Shown: positions 1-12,742, numbered from the stretch's first letter. The stretch is DNA of 64,000 nucleotides from Lunularia cruciata (GCA_948567375.1 OX419761.1:11880243-11944242); one strand, 5' to 3'. Made by a program: numbers and translations. The notes: generated from the sequence alone by a model not told the origin.

Positions 1-179
1 AGCACTACCTTATCTTCAAGAAGCGTGCCTTGTGATTTACCAAAAGAGTCTCCATATGTCTGCACTTCCCTTCACCATCTTGCAAGGAGACTTATACCAA
101 ATGGGTGCGGATAGAGTACTATGGCACTGCATTAGTTGAGAGGAAGTCCTCATTGTGCTGAAGGCATGCCACTCAAAGG

Positions 180-1300
180 AATCAGGAGGGCACTTTCTTA
201 GTGAAATTTCTGCATGCAAGGTCTACCTTGTAGGGGATTGGTAGTTATCTATCTCTAAAATGCCAACCAATATGCTCACATGTGTGATGCCTGTCAAAAA
301 ATTGCTAAATCCTTATTATGGTACCAAATGTACCTCCACCAAGTATTGGCAGCCCAATTGTTCTAGAAATGGGGAATAGACTTTGTGGGACCTGTTAATA
401 CTGCAACATAATGAAGTAGGCACCTTTAGACCATTATCATTATCAACTACACATTGAACTGGGCCGAGGCTGAATCTTTTGTCAACAACTCCACTATGAT
501 CACCATACATACAATTTATGCAAAAAAAATGATTTCCAAGTTTGGTGTTCCCTTATCCCTTGTCATGGACAATGGGTCCCAAATTATCCATGAAGGAGTA
601 GAAGACTTGATTAATGCTTATGGGATTCAACACAACCATTCTAGCCCATACCAACTGCAGGCCAATGGTCAAGTAGAATACGTGAATGGAACTTTGTTAA
701 CCATTCTTTAGAAGATGGCAAGTCTAAACTCCATAGATTGTGATCATAAACTCTTGGGCGCTCTGTGGCTTACTGCACTATGGTAGAACTTACTAAAGGA
801 TACACTACATTCCAACTTGTTTACATGCAAGAAGTTATCTTGCCAATTGAATTTCTAATTCCATCACTAAGAGTTCCTACAGGAAATATGACAAGAATGT
901 CTTAGTGTGAGGAGGAGGAGGAGACAACTAAAGAGAGGGTTGTTTGCACTACATTATCTGACCAAAAAATGTTTGAGTACTAACATGCAGTACATGAATT
1001 AAGCTAAGTGGAAAAACTATTTTTATATTAAAACCAAAGAGGTCCTTCTTTAGGAAAGGGACCTGGTATTGAATTTTAATGATAGAGTTGGCCAATTTCT
1101 AGTAAATTTGCTAAAAGATGGCTAGGTACTTCTCAAGTATGGGAAATATTTGACAATGGATCTATCCAATTGGAGATCTAGGATGGAGAAATCCTAAAAT
1201 CCTATACTAATGGTGTAAAGTTCAGACCATACAACCTGCACTAGAGTCCTTTATGGGCCAAGAAGAGAATATACCATGAGAAAATTGATATTTTTTCATT
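180..1300 (+). pseudogene. Decayed Ty3/gypsy integrase fragment
   Basis: Remnant of a retrotransposon integrase. Near 281-300 a C-x2-C pair (translated CDACQ) fits the second half of the HHCC zinc finger. At about 370-400 the frame reads GIDFVGP, which carries the first catalytic Asp. The longest open piece (454-711) contains MDNGSQ with the second Asp and NGQVEYVN with the catalytic Glu. Downstream DNA to about 1250 can be read as an integrase C-terminal domain only across several stops. The element has lost everything upstream of the window start, so reverse transcriptase and gag are not visible. Known: DD35E integrases insert retroelement cDNA. Inferred: dead copy; clade uncertain, though the lack of a chromodomain and the extra downstream coding remnant suggest a non-chromovirus. 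Confidence 0.8.
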
Positions 1301-3310
1301 ACTGATAAAGAGGGTATGGGAATATTGTTATAGGAACTGCTACCTCTAGGATTTGAGGGACTTCTTGGACAATTATGGGATTGATTTTTGGGCCCCTTCC
1401 TATTGTCAGATATTCTTTCCCAGACCTAAAATCATGGGAGATAATTTCAAAAGAAAGCTAAAATGAAGAAACAACAAAAATTCTTTCAAGAATCCTCTAT
1501 TTCATGGAGCATCTAACACTCATGCTATTTCAAATTCAATGGAAAAATGGCACCACATGCATAAATTTTCATGAATACAATACGATACAAAACCACACAC
1601 ATGATGTTTCCAATTCAAGTGCAAGATCATGCCACATGTGTGACAATGTTTTCAATTCAAATGAAAAGAAATCCCTCAAGCATAAAAGATTAAAGGTGAA
1701 TCAAGAAAGTGCAACATTCCAAGGAGGTGACTCAACCCTAAAAACCTCTCATGGAATTATTTCTCCACTTCCTTATGCAACTTTGATAACAAAATAGTGT
1801 GTCATTGTGAACTTGTGCAAAGAGGAATTCTATCAATTCATGATATACGTGCATCACATCACTAGATTTCTGTCCTGGATAGCAAGAACCAACAAGCAAT
1901 TGAAGGTTCCATGTATAGGGAACATAAAATCATAGCAGAATCAATCACCATAGCACTCTTGGCTTGGTTAGATCTAAATGAGAAGAGAATCCCTTGTTTT
2001 ATCCATTTTCAATTGTCACCATGTGGAGGAAACCAAAGTACATGGAGTAGTGCCAACACATGAATTGGAGGAAATATATGACAAAATCTTTGTAGAACTT
2101 AAGTTTTGTGCAGACTTAGACCAACTTCATGACAAGGCAATTGGAAGAATTCAACAAATCTACCAAGAGTTAACTTAAGAGGTAGGGAAGATGGCACCAT
2201 GAAAAACCACATAAGCTTAAATACCAATCTATATGCAGTAGGGACATTCAAGCAACTTTGGTAATGTAGACTCATTGACAAGGAAGAACATGGAGAAGTG
2301 CAAGATATGGAACATTGTTGCCCACAAGTTTTAGTTATCAAATGTAGTGGAGTTTACAGGAGTTGTGGCAATGGCAGAAGATATATAGGTAGAATGAAAT
2401 CATCAACATCCATGTCTCATACTTGGCTCCTCATAGCCAAAATCCTTCCTAGTAACCAAGGACACAATATGAGAGATATTTTCCCAAAAGAAGAAGTCAG
2501 CTGACATTCCCATGGCTTGGAGGGAATTCAAGTTTAGCACATATTATTTGCAAGGCTTTTGTTCTTTACTCTCACCAAGAACTTTTCTAGGACATTGAAC
2601 AAGAATGGGTCCCATTGACAATGGTAAGTTAGAAGAAGTAAAGTCCCCACTCCAGTCTGTTGAGACTAAGAAAGCAACTGTCAATAAGTGATTGACAAGC
2701 ACATATTTGGGGAATAATCTTATGGTGCATACCTGGCAGTTGGAGCAAAGAGTGAACCAACTGCTCCAAATTTATTACTTGCAACAAGTTGGAGACTGCA
2801 ACATAAGAAGAAGACTCTAATGTAGAGGATGAGATCAATGAGAATAAGGAGGAAGACAAGCCTTAGGGATCGAAGGGAAGCGGATCTAAAAGAGGGGACC
2901 CAATAGATGATGAGGTGCGACCCTGAAGTAACAAGCCTAGAAGTAGTTTGAGAGGTAACAATTCCCCCGCTTCTAGTTCATCAAGGCCTGCAACTCTTGG
3001 AGATACCATTGATAGAAAGAAGAGTGTGGGATCTAGCACTCCTAGGGGAAGGAGTCCTAAGTCATCTGGTAGCCCAAGGAAGAAAGCAAAAAGTACCTCC
3101 TAGACGAGTAGGAATTATGAGAAGGAAGTCCCCATGGGAGGAAGTAAACAAGAGTGCAGCCCTGAGTAGCCCCAAGTCCCAAAATGATAAGGAGATGAGA
3201 GATGGAGGAAATCCAGAATATAGTATTACAAGAATGAAATCAGCAGCTATAGGAGTCAATAATTCTATAATCAATAGTTCTTATGAGCCAAAGTAAATCC
3301 TTATGAAAAT
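1301..3310 (+). pseudogene. Extra 3' coding remnant downstream of integrase
   Basis: About 2 kb between the integrase remnant and a purine tract, on the same strand. It has short open pieces (1504-1797, 1978-2178, 2997-3296) linked only through stops and frameshifts. One piece carries a plausible helical segment rich in Glu/Asp/Ile. Near 2960-3100 the reading is a Ser/Pro/Arg/Lys-rich basic tail with repeated SP/RSP-like motifs. Non-chromoviral plant gypsy elements (Athila/Tat) often carry an additional gene between integrase and the 3' LTR, and the position fits that. I see no envelope signature such as a signal peptide or membrane segment, and do not recognise a family. Confidence 0.4.
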
Positions 3311-3342
3311 AAAAAGGGGGGGTGGGGGTGGGGGAGGGAGGG
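3311..3342 (+). other. G-rich purine tract, candidate PPT
   Basis: AAAAAGGGGGGG followed by further G runs and GGGAGGGAGGG, then TGACATTGG. The position after the retroelement coding remnant and directly before a TG suggests the polypurine tract that primes plus-strand synthesis, with a 3' LTR starting at 3343. It is also a possible G-quadruplex. No matching 5' LTR is in the window. Confidence 0.45.
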
Positions 3343-4484
3343 TGACATTGGTGACATGATATAGGATGGTACTATGAGGGAGGGAAGTAGAAGTTATTAT
3401 GCAATAAGCAGAGCAACATCTTGAGCAAATGGAGGGACCTTGAAGGAGTCCTAAAATTTTTCACTGGAATCAAGAGTGGAAAGTGTCTCATCAAAAAAGG
3501 AATGCACCAAAGGCCCAAGTTTTCCAAGTATTGGGGACTTACTTGGAGATGGGTTCCAACATAGTAGCACCTTCCAAGATAACTGATGAGTGGGGATCTC
3601 AACTACTAGTGTAAGTAGTGGAGTTGGTGAAGTAGTGGGTGAGAGCACAATTTTCATATCATTTCCCATATTTCATGAGCGCCTCTCAAGCCCGGAGGCC
3701 CAAGAGCACTATCTGCCAAATGCTCTTACAATTTTGGAGGCCAAATTTTTATGTGCTGCACATGCAAACCTCAAGCATTTTTATTAAGAGCATAACCTAA
3801 TTATGAAGACCATTTTAAGGTCATGACGACACTACTTAGAATCTCTTTGTAGGTATACTTACTTATTGCTATCATTAAAAAAATGATGGGATGTTCCACA
3901 AATCCAAGGCAAGTGATCCAATCTTTCACATGTAGCTCATTTTGGTCAAATACAATACAATCATGAAATTTAAAAGGAGACAATAGAATTCTGAAATATA
4001 CAAACAAAATAATAATAGCAATTTACTATGTTGGGACATTTGAAGTAGTTAACAAGAAAACATTGTTTGAGATTAGTTAGCTTGAACCAAAGGATAACAT
4101 AACAGTTTTCAAGTGAAGAAAAGGAGGATAAATTTTTTGCAAAAAGCAATTCTAATACTTGAGACTTCAAATTCATGCTTAGTCAGCTTACACGTTCAAA
4201 GCTAAGTCAAGATATCTTTTTGTCCAATTGAACAACTCTAGTAAAGATTGAAAAAGAAGATGGCTGGTCACTTATCTATTCAATCTAGATGTAAGAGAAC
4301 ATAAATTGGCCTTCTTGATCATTTGTTATACACATGTGTATGTATTTTTTTGTAAGGTCTTAAAAATATATAACATAAATATTGGATTTTACTCTCAACT
4401 TTCACTTTTGCTGATTCAAAATAAGAGGAAGTGAGTTTTGGCTTCATCTCATGACATATTGGTTGACACGTATTTATATATTAT
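3343..4484 (+). other. AT-rich non-coding DNA, possible left part of a 3' LTR
   Basis: No convincing gene. It follows the purine tract at 3311-3342 and is interrupted at 4485 by CC1. With 8205-9280 it would form one LTR of roughly 2.2 kb. The end of such an LTR cannot be fixed because no partner copy is present. Confidence 0.3.
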
Positions 4485-7400
4485 TGTGACAACCCCAAAA
4501 AATATCACTTTTGCGGTAATCAAGCAAGTAAAGTTTATTCCCGTAGAGATACGATTAGAATTGGTCAAATGCAAAGCAAATAGTAACAATGAAGTTCTTC
4601 TTGGTTGCGTCTTTAATCTCTCAGGTAGAAACCACACCTAAAAGAGAGTAACAAGCACTGATTCATAGTCTTGTCATGAATTACACTTCCTAATCACAAC
4701 TCCATCAAATATTTCCAAACAATCTTGGTTGTGATGATTCAGGCTCTCCCGGAAATGACACTTCAATGCAAAACGACTTCACCTCAAAAGTGTGTTCCAC
4801 CCCTCCATTGAAGGCACAACTTCCTTGATCAAACTTGCTTCACATCAACATTGTTTTGCACTCAGAAATGTAGAATACTACCAACACTACAATTCCTCTG
4901 AGATCTATCAAAGCATTGCTCCAATTGCACTTCACTCAAGATCAAACACACAGAATGAAGATCAAGGCTGTGGAATCCAAAATCCAACAAGCACACTGAC
5001 TTGCACTTTGAATTTCTCCACACACTCACAAACACAATCACAAAGTTGATACTCGGAATCAAGCTCAAGCGGCGGCACTGCTTCACAACACTTTGCTTTA
5101 TCTATTCTCAAAAATTATGATCATTGAATAACATAATACTGCAAATGCCACTCTTAAATAGTGACGCAAATGACAATTCTAACAACTATACCATTTCCTA
5201 ACAGCTATACCATTTCCTAAAAACTCTTCTAACCTACAGATCCAAACTAACAATGCAACTCTTCATATTTGCCTCTTCAAATCTCAAAACTGTTACTAAT
5301 CCAATCCGATGTCTACCTTGACTTCAGCTTCCAATCCAGATCCCAAAGTAACTTTACTCACTACTACTCTATCCTCGGGTTTCACAACTCCTGATTCATG
5401 TCCTAATTCTACTACTTCTCTTTCCTGATCTGCAATTCCACTAGTGGGTAATCTATTTTACTCCTTATCTTCCAAACCACTCTTCTCTAATGTCTCCAGT
5501 GGTAACTCCGAAGACAATTGCACTCCTATGTTATCTACTTCAGGTTTTGCTCTTACATCCTTTTGAAGTTTATCTATCTCTAATTTCACTAAGTCAAATC
5601 TAATTGTGTTATTGTCTTCTACTTCCAATATCTTTCTATCTACACGAGTTTTGAGACTAATGAGTAAGGCATTCAAATCTTTATCCTTCCCATTTCTCCG
5701 CCTCATCTCTTGCACCAACAGCTTCAACTTTTGTAGTCTTGTTTCTTCAATGCGCACGTTGGCCTCTGTACTTAGCATTGCATTCATCTTGATCACAACC
5801 TCCTTCAATGGCTCCAATCTCATTTTTCTCTCTCGTTCTTGATCTGCAAGCCAATCTTCTCTGTACATTGCCAACTCCGCTTTGAACTCGGCTTTCATAG
5901 TTTCGTTATCCTTCTCCACCTGATTGTAAAGTAACTCTCTCATCCTTTCTTCGTCTCTATAGCTCACTGACATCTCTATTTTCCAAAGTTGCTTGCTCTT
6001 TCTTTGCTACTCTTGCCATAACATGGATAATTTCTTATCTCAAATCAGCAAACTATTGCTTCAAGATTTCATACTCAGCTACTTGTCTTTCCCTCTATAT
6101 TCCTCGCTTCTCTCTTCAAGTTCTCAATCACTTGTACTAATGCATGTACTTGTAGTACTTCCCGTTCCTCTTCACCTTGGATTATAGTCTTCTTTAATTC
6201 CAAGTTCTCTTCTTCTAATCGAGCTAACACTTGCAATACAGTCTTCACCTCCAGACACTTCAACTGCATCTCCTTCTTTTGGTGCTCTAACTTCACCAAC
6301 AATGGGCACACAACCTCCCGCAGATACTCTACTCCTGCACTCGAAGTTACCTCGGCTTGCGGACTTATCTCCTTTTTCACCTCTTCCTCACTCAACACTC
6401 GCCTTCTGAGCCGTAGGTGCCTTATAGGTATGGATTCTTTGCTCCCCAAACTTCCATCCTCCTCTTTCTTACCTTACTTGGCCCCATTCCACACTTCACC
6501 TTTCGTCTAGAACGAACTCCCCTTTGAATTGTAACTCTTTTCTCCTCTTGCTCTGGACCTTCATCTTCCAGTTTCGAGTTACTTTTCTCCTCCGTCTCCA
6601 TCTTGGCTTCCTCTTCTTTGGGTACCAATTTTATCTCCACTCCATCGTCGCTGTCACTACTTGTGTCTCCACTCTACATTATGAACTCGGGTTCTTCCTC
6701 CCTCTCCAAATCTTTGGACTTGCACTCAGCTTCTCCTTCCGATTCTTCTTCCGACAATGCAATTACCACCAACTCGTTCCTTGGGTTTACCCTTCTCGCC
6801 TTCTGAGGTCTTGCTTTCTCTACTTCTTCTTCTCCTTGTTGACTCATCTTCTTTGACTTCAGAGTGCTCACTTCCAACTGCACACTCTACCCCGTCTGTG
6901 CATAGTACTCATTACTGCTCCTGATCTGAAGAATGTATTGCTGCTCCTCCGCATCGACATCTCTTCTTAAGTCGGGATGGAAATGGGACACCATCTTATT
7001 TTGCTCCGCCACATTGAGGAAGTTCAGCCCCAGAGAGAAATGGGCTACAAATTGCACAATGTAATGTAGAGGCGACTTGTCCCACAAATTCCACACCATT
7101 TATCTCATCCTCCCATGAAAACACTTTGCCCAGTTAATTGGCTCTCCTGCAAACATTTTATGCAAGAACACCGCTTGGTGCTTCATCACATAACTCATTC
7201 TCTCCGGCTTCAAGATTGCCATTAGAGCACTTACAATCCCTCTCTCGATAGGGTCCTTGTAGCTCTCTACTTTGTAACCATTCTTTGTGCGCTTAGAAGA
7301 GAAGGCATCTCTCACTTTTTGGATTTCTTTGGCTACTTCCCCCTTCCCAAACAACGTGGCACCATGCTCTGCGCCTGCTTCTCTCTCGAGTACTAACCTC

Positions 7401-8199
7401 CAATCCAACTCTGTCCATTGAGCCGGATTTCCTCTCTTCCCTTCCTCCTCAGGGCCATCGAGACACTTACACTCGATGATCTCAATCATGAACTTTGGCA
7501 AGCTAACATTCCAGTTCCATGCCAAGAATGTGATCCAAAGCCTGCTCAGGACCTCAATTATTGCGATCACATCTAACATCCAAATTGAATGATTTCTCAC
7601 TGTGAATTTGGAGTTCTTCTTCCCACCTCCCATCTTTCTCTCTTCCACTCCGGGCTGGGACTATTCCTCCTACTGATTCCCAGATTAACTCTCTTGACTT
7701 CCTCTCGACACACCAGCGCATCTTAGACTCTAATTCCCCTCCCACGATCTCCTGCAAATGATTTCTTAACGGCAATGGAAAATAACTTGTCATTGCTTCG
7801 TCTTTAACCCAATTTTTATAGAGTTGCGCCTTCTCCATCTTTCTTCAATTCGAGTTTCTACCAAGAAATCACACCTCCTGCATGCTCTTGTCACTATCAA
7901 GTGTCCTTCACACGTATGACTGCCATTTTTGAACGGTCCCTTCTTGAATGTCTCGCCCCAAAGGAAAGTTGTTACATTGTCCTCGCCTCGGGTTGAGCAC
8001 ACCCGAGAAAAGACTCCTTACTTCGGGTTGTTTGCTGACAGGGCAATTCCGAGTACCTCGCCTCATGACCCGAAGTCACATTGCCTTGGGTTTCATCCCC
8101 ATGACACTTTTCTTTGCCTTCCTCAGACATACAAGCGCAATTCAACTTCTTTGTACACTTCTTCTTCAAAAATTGAGAATAAAACATGTGGGTTCTACA
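4485..8199 (-). mobile_element. CC1: complete 3.7-kb TG...CA element with coiled-coil gene
   Basis: In minus orientation the element begins TGTAGAACCCACATG (right end, 8199) and ends GGGGTTGTCACA (left end, 4485). It is flanked by ATTAT at 4480-4484 and at 8200-8204, an exact 5-bp target-site duplication. Its ends match CC2 and CC3. The two ends form a short imperfect inverted repeat (TGTxxxACCC against TGTGACAACCC), but there are no terminal direct repeats. It contains one decayed gene on the minus strand, a leader of about 0.35 kb and a 3' region of about 1 kb. TG...CA ends with a 5-bp duplication are typical of retroviral-type integrase, yet no retroelement gene is present. Confidence 0.82.
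5458..7838 (-). pseudogene. Long coiled-coil protein of CC1 (decayed)
   Basis: Best-preserved copy of the CC gene. Reading from 7838 downward: an N-terminal domain (frameshift near 7600) rich in aromatic residues (ITFLAWNWN), then a segment with ESYKDPIERG and KMFAGEPINWAK, then HYIVQFVAHFSLGLNFLN; next an acidic/basic low-complexity stretch (6422-6883) with KxEExE and KVRKRR-type runs; then long coiled coils (6075-6449 and 5458-5973) with heptad-like E/L/K/R patterns such as LEEENLELKK. From 7648 to 6422 the pieces share one frame separated by single stops; later pieces need frameshifts. An intact protein would be roughly 750-850 residues. The N-terminal pattern (helical segment before 'GEPINWA') loosely recalls plant transposon-associated ORF1-type proteins; I cannot confirm homology. 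Function unknown. Confidence 0.7.
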
Positions 8200-8204
8200 A
8201 TTAT

Positions 8205-9280
8205 GTCAACAAATATATGTCAAACTCAAATATTTAGATAGCACCTTACATGGTAGTCCACTTGTTTCATGTTTCTCCATAAAAGATGTAACAAGTGAGG
8301 AAGACTATCACTATAGGATGGAAACATGTTGCTAAGAATGGATGATCAATTTACCAATGTGATTGGAAACCCAGAAAGTACAAAGTTCCCCTATTTGATG
8401 AATAATTTTGGTAACTAGTGTGACAAAATCTGTTACTATAATAAATGAAACTCTTCTCACTTGATAAACTATGTTAAATATCTGAGAATTCTTGTTTCCA
8501 ATGTATACATGGACATTGTAATCATATTGGAAATCTGTGTAATTGTAGTCACATTATCATTATAGGAAAATAAGGTGACAGAAAGGTCAATAATATGTTA
8601 AAGCAAATAACAAACCATAGTTATAATATATGATACAAATATGCATATTACTCTCTAGGATGTTATACTTCAAGATAATGCAGAGCTTGAGTTGGAAGAT
8701 ATGTTTACTCAAGAGTTGCAAGAAGACTATGCACCTGAAGTTTAAGAGAAAGAAAGCTCTCATAAAAAAAATTTCCATCAACAAAGATCAAATCCAATTT
8801 GATCTATTTTGCTATAGTTTGGATGTGATTATTTTACAAACTGAAATATTCCCTTTGCAACTTATACTTGTTCAAAACTCTCCCATCCTCCTGATCTAGG
8901 ATAAACAGTGGAGTTACTTGATTTAGGAATTACCTCCTATAAATATGCAAATATCTTTGTAGTCATTTCTAGAATCATAGTGATTGAAAAACTAGCTTTA
9001 TATTTTTATTGGTTACTTTTAGTTGATTTTTTTTTCTGAATCACATCAATACTCGAAATAAAAATGGATAAATTTCATCATATACTATCGGTCACAAGTT
9101 TTGTTCAAAAGTACGATATTGATGATTTAATATTTATATTTATAATAAATATTCCAGTGTATTTCATGATAGATATCTAGCTTAATTTAAAAATCTCTTC
9201 ACGATTGTCATGTCCCCCATTCATTTCTATTTATTTCCCATAAATCCTTATCTTCTATCTCTCTATCACTTGTTGTTGCC
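8205..9280 (+). other. AT-rich non-coding DNA with TATA-like box
   Basis: No recognisable gene. It is the continuation of 3343-4484 after CC1. A TATAAATA at 8938-8945 in plus orientation would suit an LTR promoter if 3343-9280 (minus CC1) is the 3' LTR of the decayed element at 1-3342. No LTR end can be identified. Confidence 0.25.
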
Positions 9281-9329
9281 TAGCTACTCAATACGGTCGT
9301 GGCGGTTCTGCCTGCCCGGACAATGTGAT

Positions 9330-9533
9330 CCGCCACCCCCATATATAACATAACATAAGGCCTGTCAATCTATTTGGAAGCGGATATAATAATCGGCCGC
9401 CATCCCCATATATAATATGAGAAAAATGGCCTGATAATCTATTTCGCACCAGACATGCAAAGTCAGCGGAATGCAAACCGAGTGCCATCACCATATAGAG
9501 GTTGTAAAGATTGTATAAGATAAGGCCTGACCG
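9330..9533. repeat. Short degenerate tandem repeat (about 67-84 bp period)
   Basis: Three related units start at about 9330, 9397 and 9481. The shared core is CCGCCAYCCCCATATATAA, followed some 25-40 bp later by GGCCTGWYAATCTATTT in the first two units. The third unit is weaker (GCCATCACCATATAG ... AAGGCCTGACC). A minus-strand open frame across it (9290-9683) is probably a by-product of the repeat. Confidence 0.5.
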
Positions 9534-10199
9534 AACCAAAAACCAAGAAGCGTGTGAGCAGGATCCAGCAGCATGGAAAATACTTTGCAACACGAATTTC
9601 CCTCGGATCTTCAATAGATTTTCAGTTATTGATGAATATATAATACTGATTCCTGAAATAATCGTTTGGGGAAAGCTCATCAAAGGATGGTTGTGTTATC
9701 CTGTGTTCAGCGTATTTACACCGAATTATCAAATTGGTCGCCACTGTAGCATGACGAATTAGAACAGCAAAACTGCTGCAGTTATCTTACAATTGAAAAC
9801 ACCAAACGGCTCGTGGCAACAGGTTCAATCTTATGCTAATTTTCTCCAATTCTTAGATAATGATGTTGACTTGTACACCATTGATACCAACCGTATCGCA
9901 GACTGTAAATGCAATCTACAGTTTATCTGTTGTCTGTTTTGGAATCGGCAACTTGAATACATATTCGCGTTCCACATTCTTCAGTTCCTAGACCCATTCT
10001 CTTAGCTGGTAGCCTGGAGAGAATACTCAACGAAATTTCGAACTAAGGTTTCAAAATTAAAATGGACTTAGTCGACAAAGAACACGTATATAAAATTGCA
10101 TTTCTGTATATGAAGATTCTAAACATCTATATTCTATCATACAGAAAAAATATGATATATAAAAGAAATCATTAAAAAATTTAGAGGTTCGAAATTTTC
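9534..10199. other. Intergenic DNA, nothing recognised
   Basis: Contains only short open frames without family features. Base composition is less AT-biased than the retrotransposon flanks. It may be flanking DNA of the DUF247 locus. Confidence 0.4.
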
Positions 10200-10470
10200 A
10201 AATGAGTGTACAAAGCCCGCTCACGTACAAAAGACCACCCCTTAGTAAACGCACGAGATTTGGACAAGTCAATACGCGAATGAAACAATCCTTCAGATTC
10301 ACAACAGGAAACATGCACAGGGTCCACTGCACCTTCCGCACGACCACCGCGCTAATCCAACTTGTTTCAGTGGCTATTGAGCATAAGTCTTTAAAGCTCG
10401 TTCGGTCAAGCTTCGACCGCAGAGAGTCCATCCAGGCTGCAAATGATGACAACTAATGGGCATCCGAATG
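10200..10470 (+). repeat. Diverged duplicate of the DUF247 upstream region
   Basis: Blocks in the same order as 12585-12850 upstream of the DUF247 gene: AATCCTTCAGA..GACA/CACA, CATGCACAGGGTCCACTGCACCTTC against CACGGTCCACGGCACCTTC, then TATTGAGCAT(G/A)AGTCT, then ATGGGCA(T/C)CCG and GTTAGG(T/C)C. The DUF247 coding sequence does not follow; instead the 10475-11965 repeat begins. This is a partial promoter duplication or the remnant of a lost second DUF247 gene. Confidence 0.6.
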
Positions 10471-10474
10471 TGTT

Positions 10475-11965
10475 AGGTCCACTCACCGATAAAACACCAT
10501 AAGCGTTGACACCATACATACCCCAACCTAACCTCCTGAATCACTTGCAATTATTGTCTCATGTTCTTACGAGAAGAATTATTTTAAAGAAGAAAGATTC
10601 GCATGTGCAGGCAGGCTAGGAGAAGCGTAATGCAGGCTATTACCTCGTAGTTTGCGAGCCAGAGCAATCTGCGTGATCTGTGAGCACGGTTTCTTCCTAC
10701 TTCCTTCGGTTGAGATTGGCTGGTTTAGAGGTGCATCCGGCGACGTCTTCAGCGTGCTCCAGTAGAGAGCGATATGACAGAAGGTACGACATCTTTTCCA
10801 GTCAGGCACTGTAGATCTAGAGTCCCATGCAGAGAGTACGTCGCTTGTTTCGAGGGGGTCAGTCAGCACAGACTACTTTACCAGACAGGAGATACGAGAA
10901 GTGAACACCAAAAGCATGAGAATCATGGCGGGCAGTAGGTTGTTAGGATGTAGGAAGGTCGGTGCAATCGATCGGGGCACTATTTTACCACAATAAGGTA
11001 TCGCCAATTTGTCAATCGATCTACTTGAATTTCTTATCTTCCATTGATGTTCCAATTGTTTGTAGACCATGCGATGCCACTTGCATAAATCGGATATCTC
11101 AGAGGAGCAGTGTGCAGATTTCTTATATAGATTCTATTGGGGTTAACCCCATTTTACTTTTTTCATCTCTCTTGCTTGATGGGATCTTCCCATCCTTCAT
11201 TTTTTATACGCGGTCATCCTTCTCTCCGTTGATGTTCCTAAAACTGCATCCAAAAGGGTTTCATCCTTACTTCAAATCGGAATACGTTTTAAGAATAATA
11301 TTCTTTGACGGCTGTGTCTCATGATTACTAATATTATACGGCATGTGATAGTTCGATAGGGTGCCCATGTTTCCCAGAACATGTACTATGCATCCAAAAG
11401 TCAACTGAAAGAGACAAGCGTCCATTGCAAGTGGGTAGTTTTAGTGGAGAAAGCCAATTCTGACACGTTATAATACTGAGAATACAAATAAAGCACTTGA
11501 ATATTACCCCGTTGACATTTTGGGGAGGGTGTGTCTTTAAGACTTTGTGAGTCTCCTTATTCATTTGGGTACCTCCCCTATTCAACTTATGTTTTTTAGG
11601 TCTTTTTTTAAGTTTATAACCTTACTAATTAAAGTCCAGTTCTTTTCATATGTATAATCTACCTTTGATTTTATTTATTGCATTAATATTTAAATACAAA
11701 AGGAAAAAGCTTTAGATACTCTTCAACTGGAAACAGCAAATTCTCAGGTCTTTAGATTACAATACTTTCAGAAACTTTAATGTTTTTTTTTGTATAATGT
11801 AATCAATTTAACAGGCGCTAAAGTGAAGGTATGAGGTTGATGTGATTGAGAGGAAAGTATCCAGTTATAGAGGATGACAAATTGATTTGATTATTATCTC
11901 TGGAATGTTGATTTATTGTTAAAGACAAGGAAAAAAATACTAATAGAAAATATATATATTCTAAG
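10475..11965. repeat. Locus repeat copy 1 (uninterrupted)
   Basis: About 1.5 kb whose blocks recur in order at 15725-16721 and 35129-35530. Shared landmarks: GATAAAACACC near the start, CAATCTRCGTGATCTGT, GAGCGATATGA, GTAGATCTAGAGTCCC, TATGTTTTTTAGGTCT and an AT-rich tail ending AGAAAATATA. It lacks the insertion that splits copy 2, so it serves as an approximate empty-site reference. No supported gene; open frames are short and differ between copies. Confidence 0.7.
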
Positions 11966-12584
11966 GACACTAGTCAAGGCAGATTCAAAGACCTTACTAT
12001 ATCTTGATGAGTGACAGTATGATTTGATACAAAATTATGAGAATAAAAGTGTTTTGATAAAGTAAAAATGCTGAAAGAATGTAAAAATGCCAATATTCCT
12101 TTGAATGTGTATAAAATTCTGCCATTTAATTTAATATAAATTAGCATAATGTTTTATAAATGACGTAAAAATACATAACGTGGGACAAGAGAATTAGTTA
12201 TGAGATAATAAATTTCATATATTTACTGAATCCAAAACGTAGGTAGGGGGATTATTTTACCTTTGCTGAAAGTGACATTCTCAAAGGACAATAAAAATTT
12301 GAACCTACATCGAATCTGTCCGACTCGATATGCTTGGAGTATCCGATCAGCAAACTAGATGGTTAAAGAATGTCTTTCAATCATATTTCGAGTTTTCCTG
12401 TGTGACCCATTTACTACATTAAGAGAACCGTATGCTTCATCGAATGCCTCCTATGGTCCAATCACATGTAAGTATTTACTGCATAGTTGTTAAAAAAGCA
12501 AAAGTTGCAATAGAGAAGCGAAATCACAATAAGTTGTTATGGTTATTCCTTGTAATGGTCAATCACTTTGACCCAAATTTTGAA
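11966..12584. other. AT-rich intergenic DNA
   Basis: No gene or repeat recognised between the locus repeat and the DUF247 upstream region. Confidence 0.4.
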
Positions 12585-12735
12585 ACGATGTTACAAAATA
12601 AGTTCTGATACACGAAAGAGAGAATCCTTCAGACTGACACAGTTAACAGGCACACGGTCCACGGCACCTTCAGCATAACCAGAGAGCGAATCTAACTCAC
12701 TTCAGTGCCTATTGAGCATGAGTCTGGAAAGTTTG

Positions 12736-12742
12736 TATAAAT
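12736..12742 (+). promoter_or_regulatory. TATA-like box upstream of DUF247 gene
   Basis: TATAAAT, 120 bp before the ATG at 12863. This spacing allows a 5' leader of about 90 bases. It is the only good TATA match in the 250 bp upstream. The surrounding region is partly duplicated at 10200-10470. Confidence 0.5.

Noticed and set aside
4485..8199. CC1 as a classical LTR retrotransposon
   Set aside because: No direct terminal repeats, primer site, gag knuckle, RT or integrase; only the TG...CA ends and the 5-bp duplication resemble one.
4485..8199. CC family as hAT, Mutator or CACTA DNA transposon
   Set aside because: Duplications are 5 bp rather than 8, 9-11 or 3; inverted ends are very short; no transposase motif seen.
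9290..9683. 131-codon minus-strand open frame as a protein gene
   Set aside because: It overlaps a degenerate tandem repeat and has no recognisable domain or homologous copy; likely a by-product of repeat composition.
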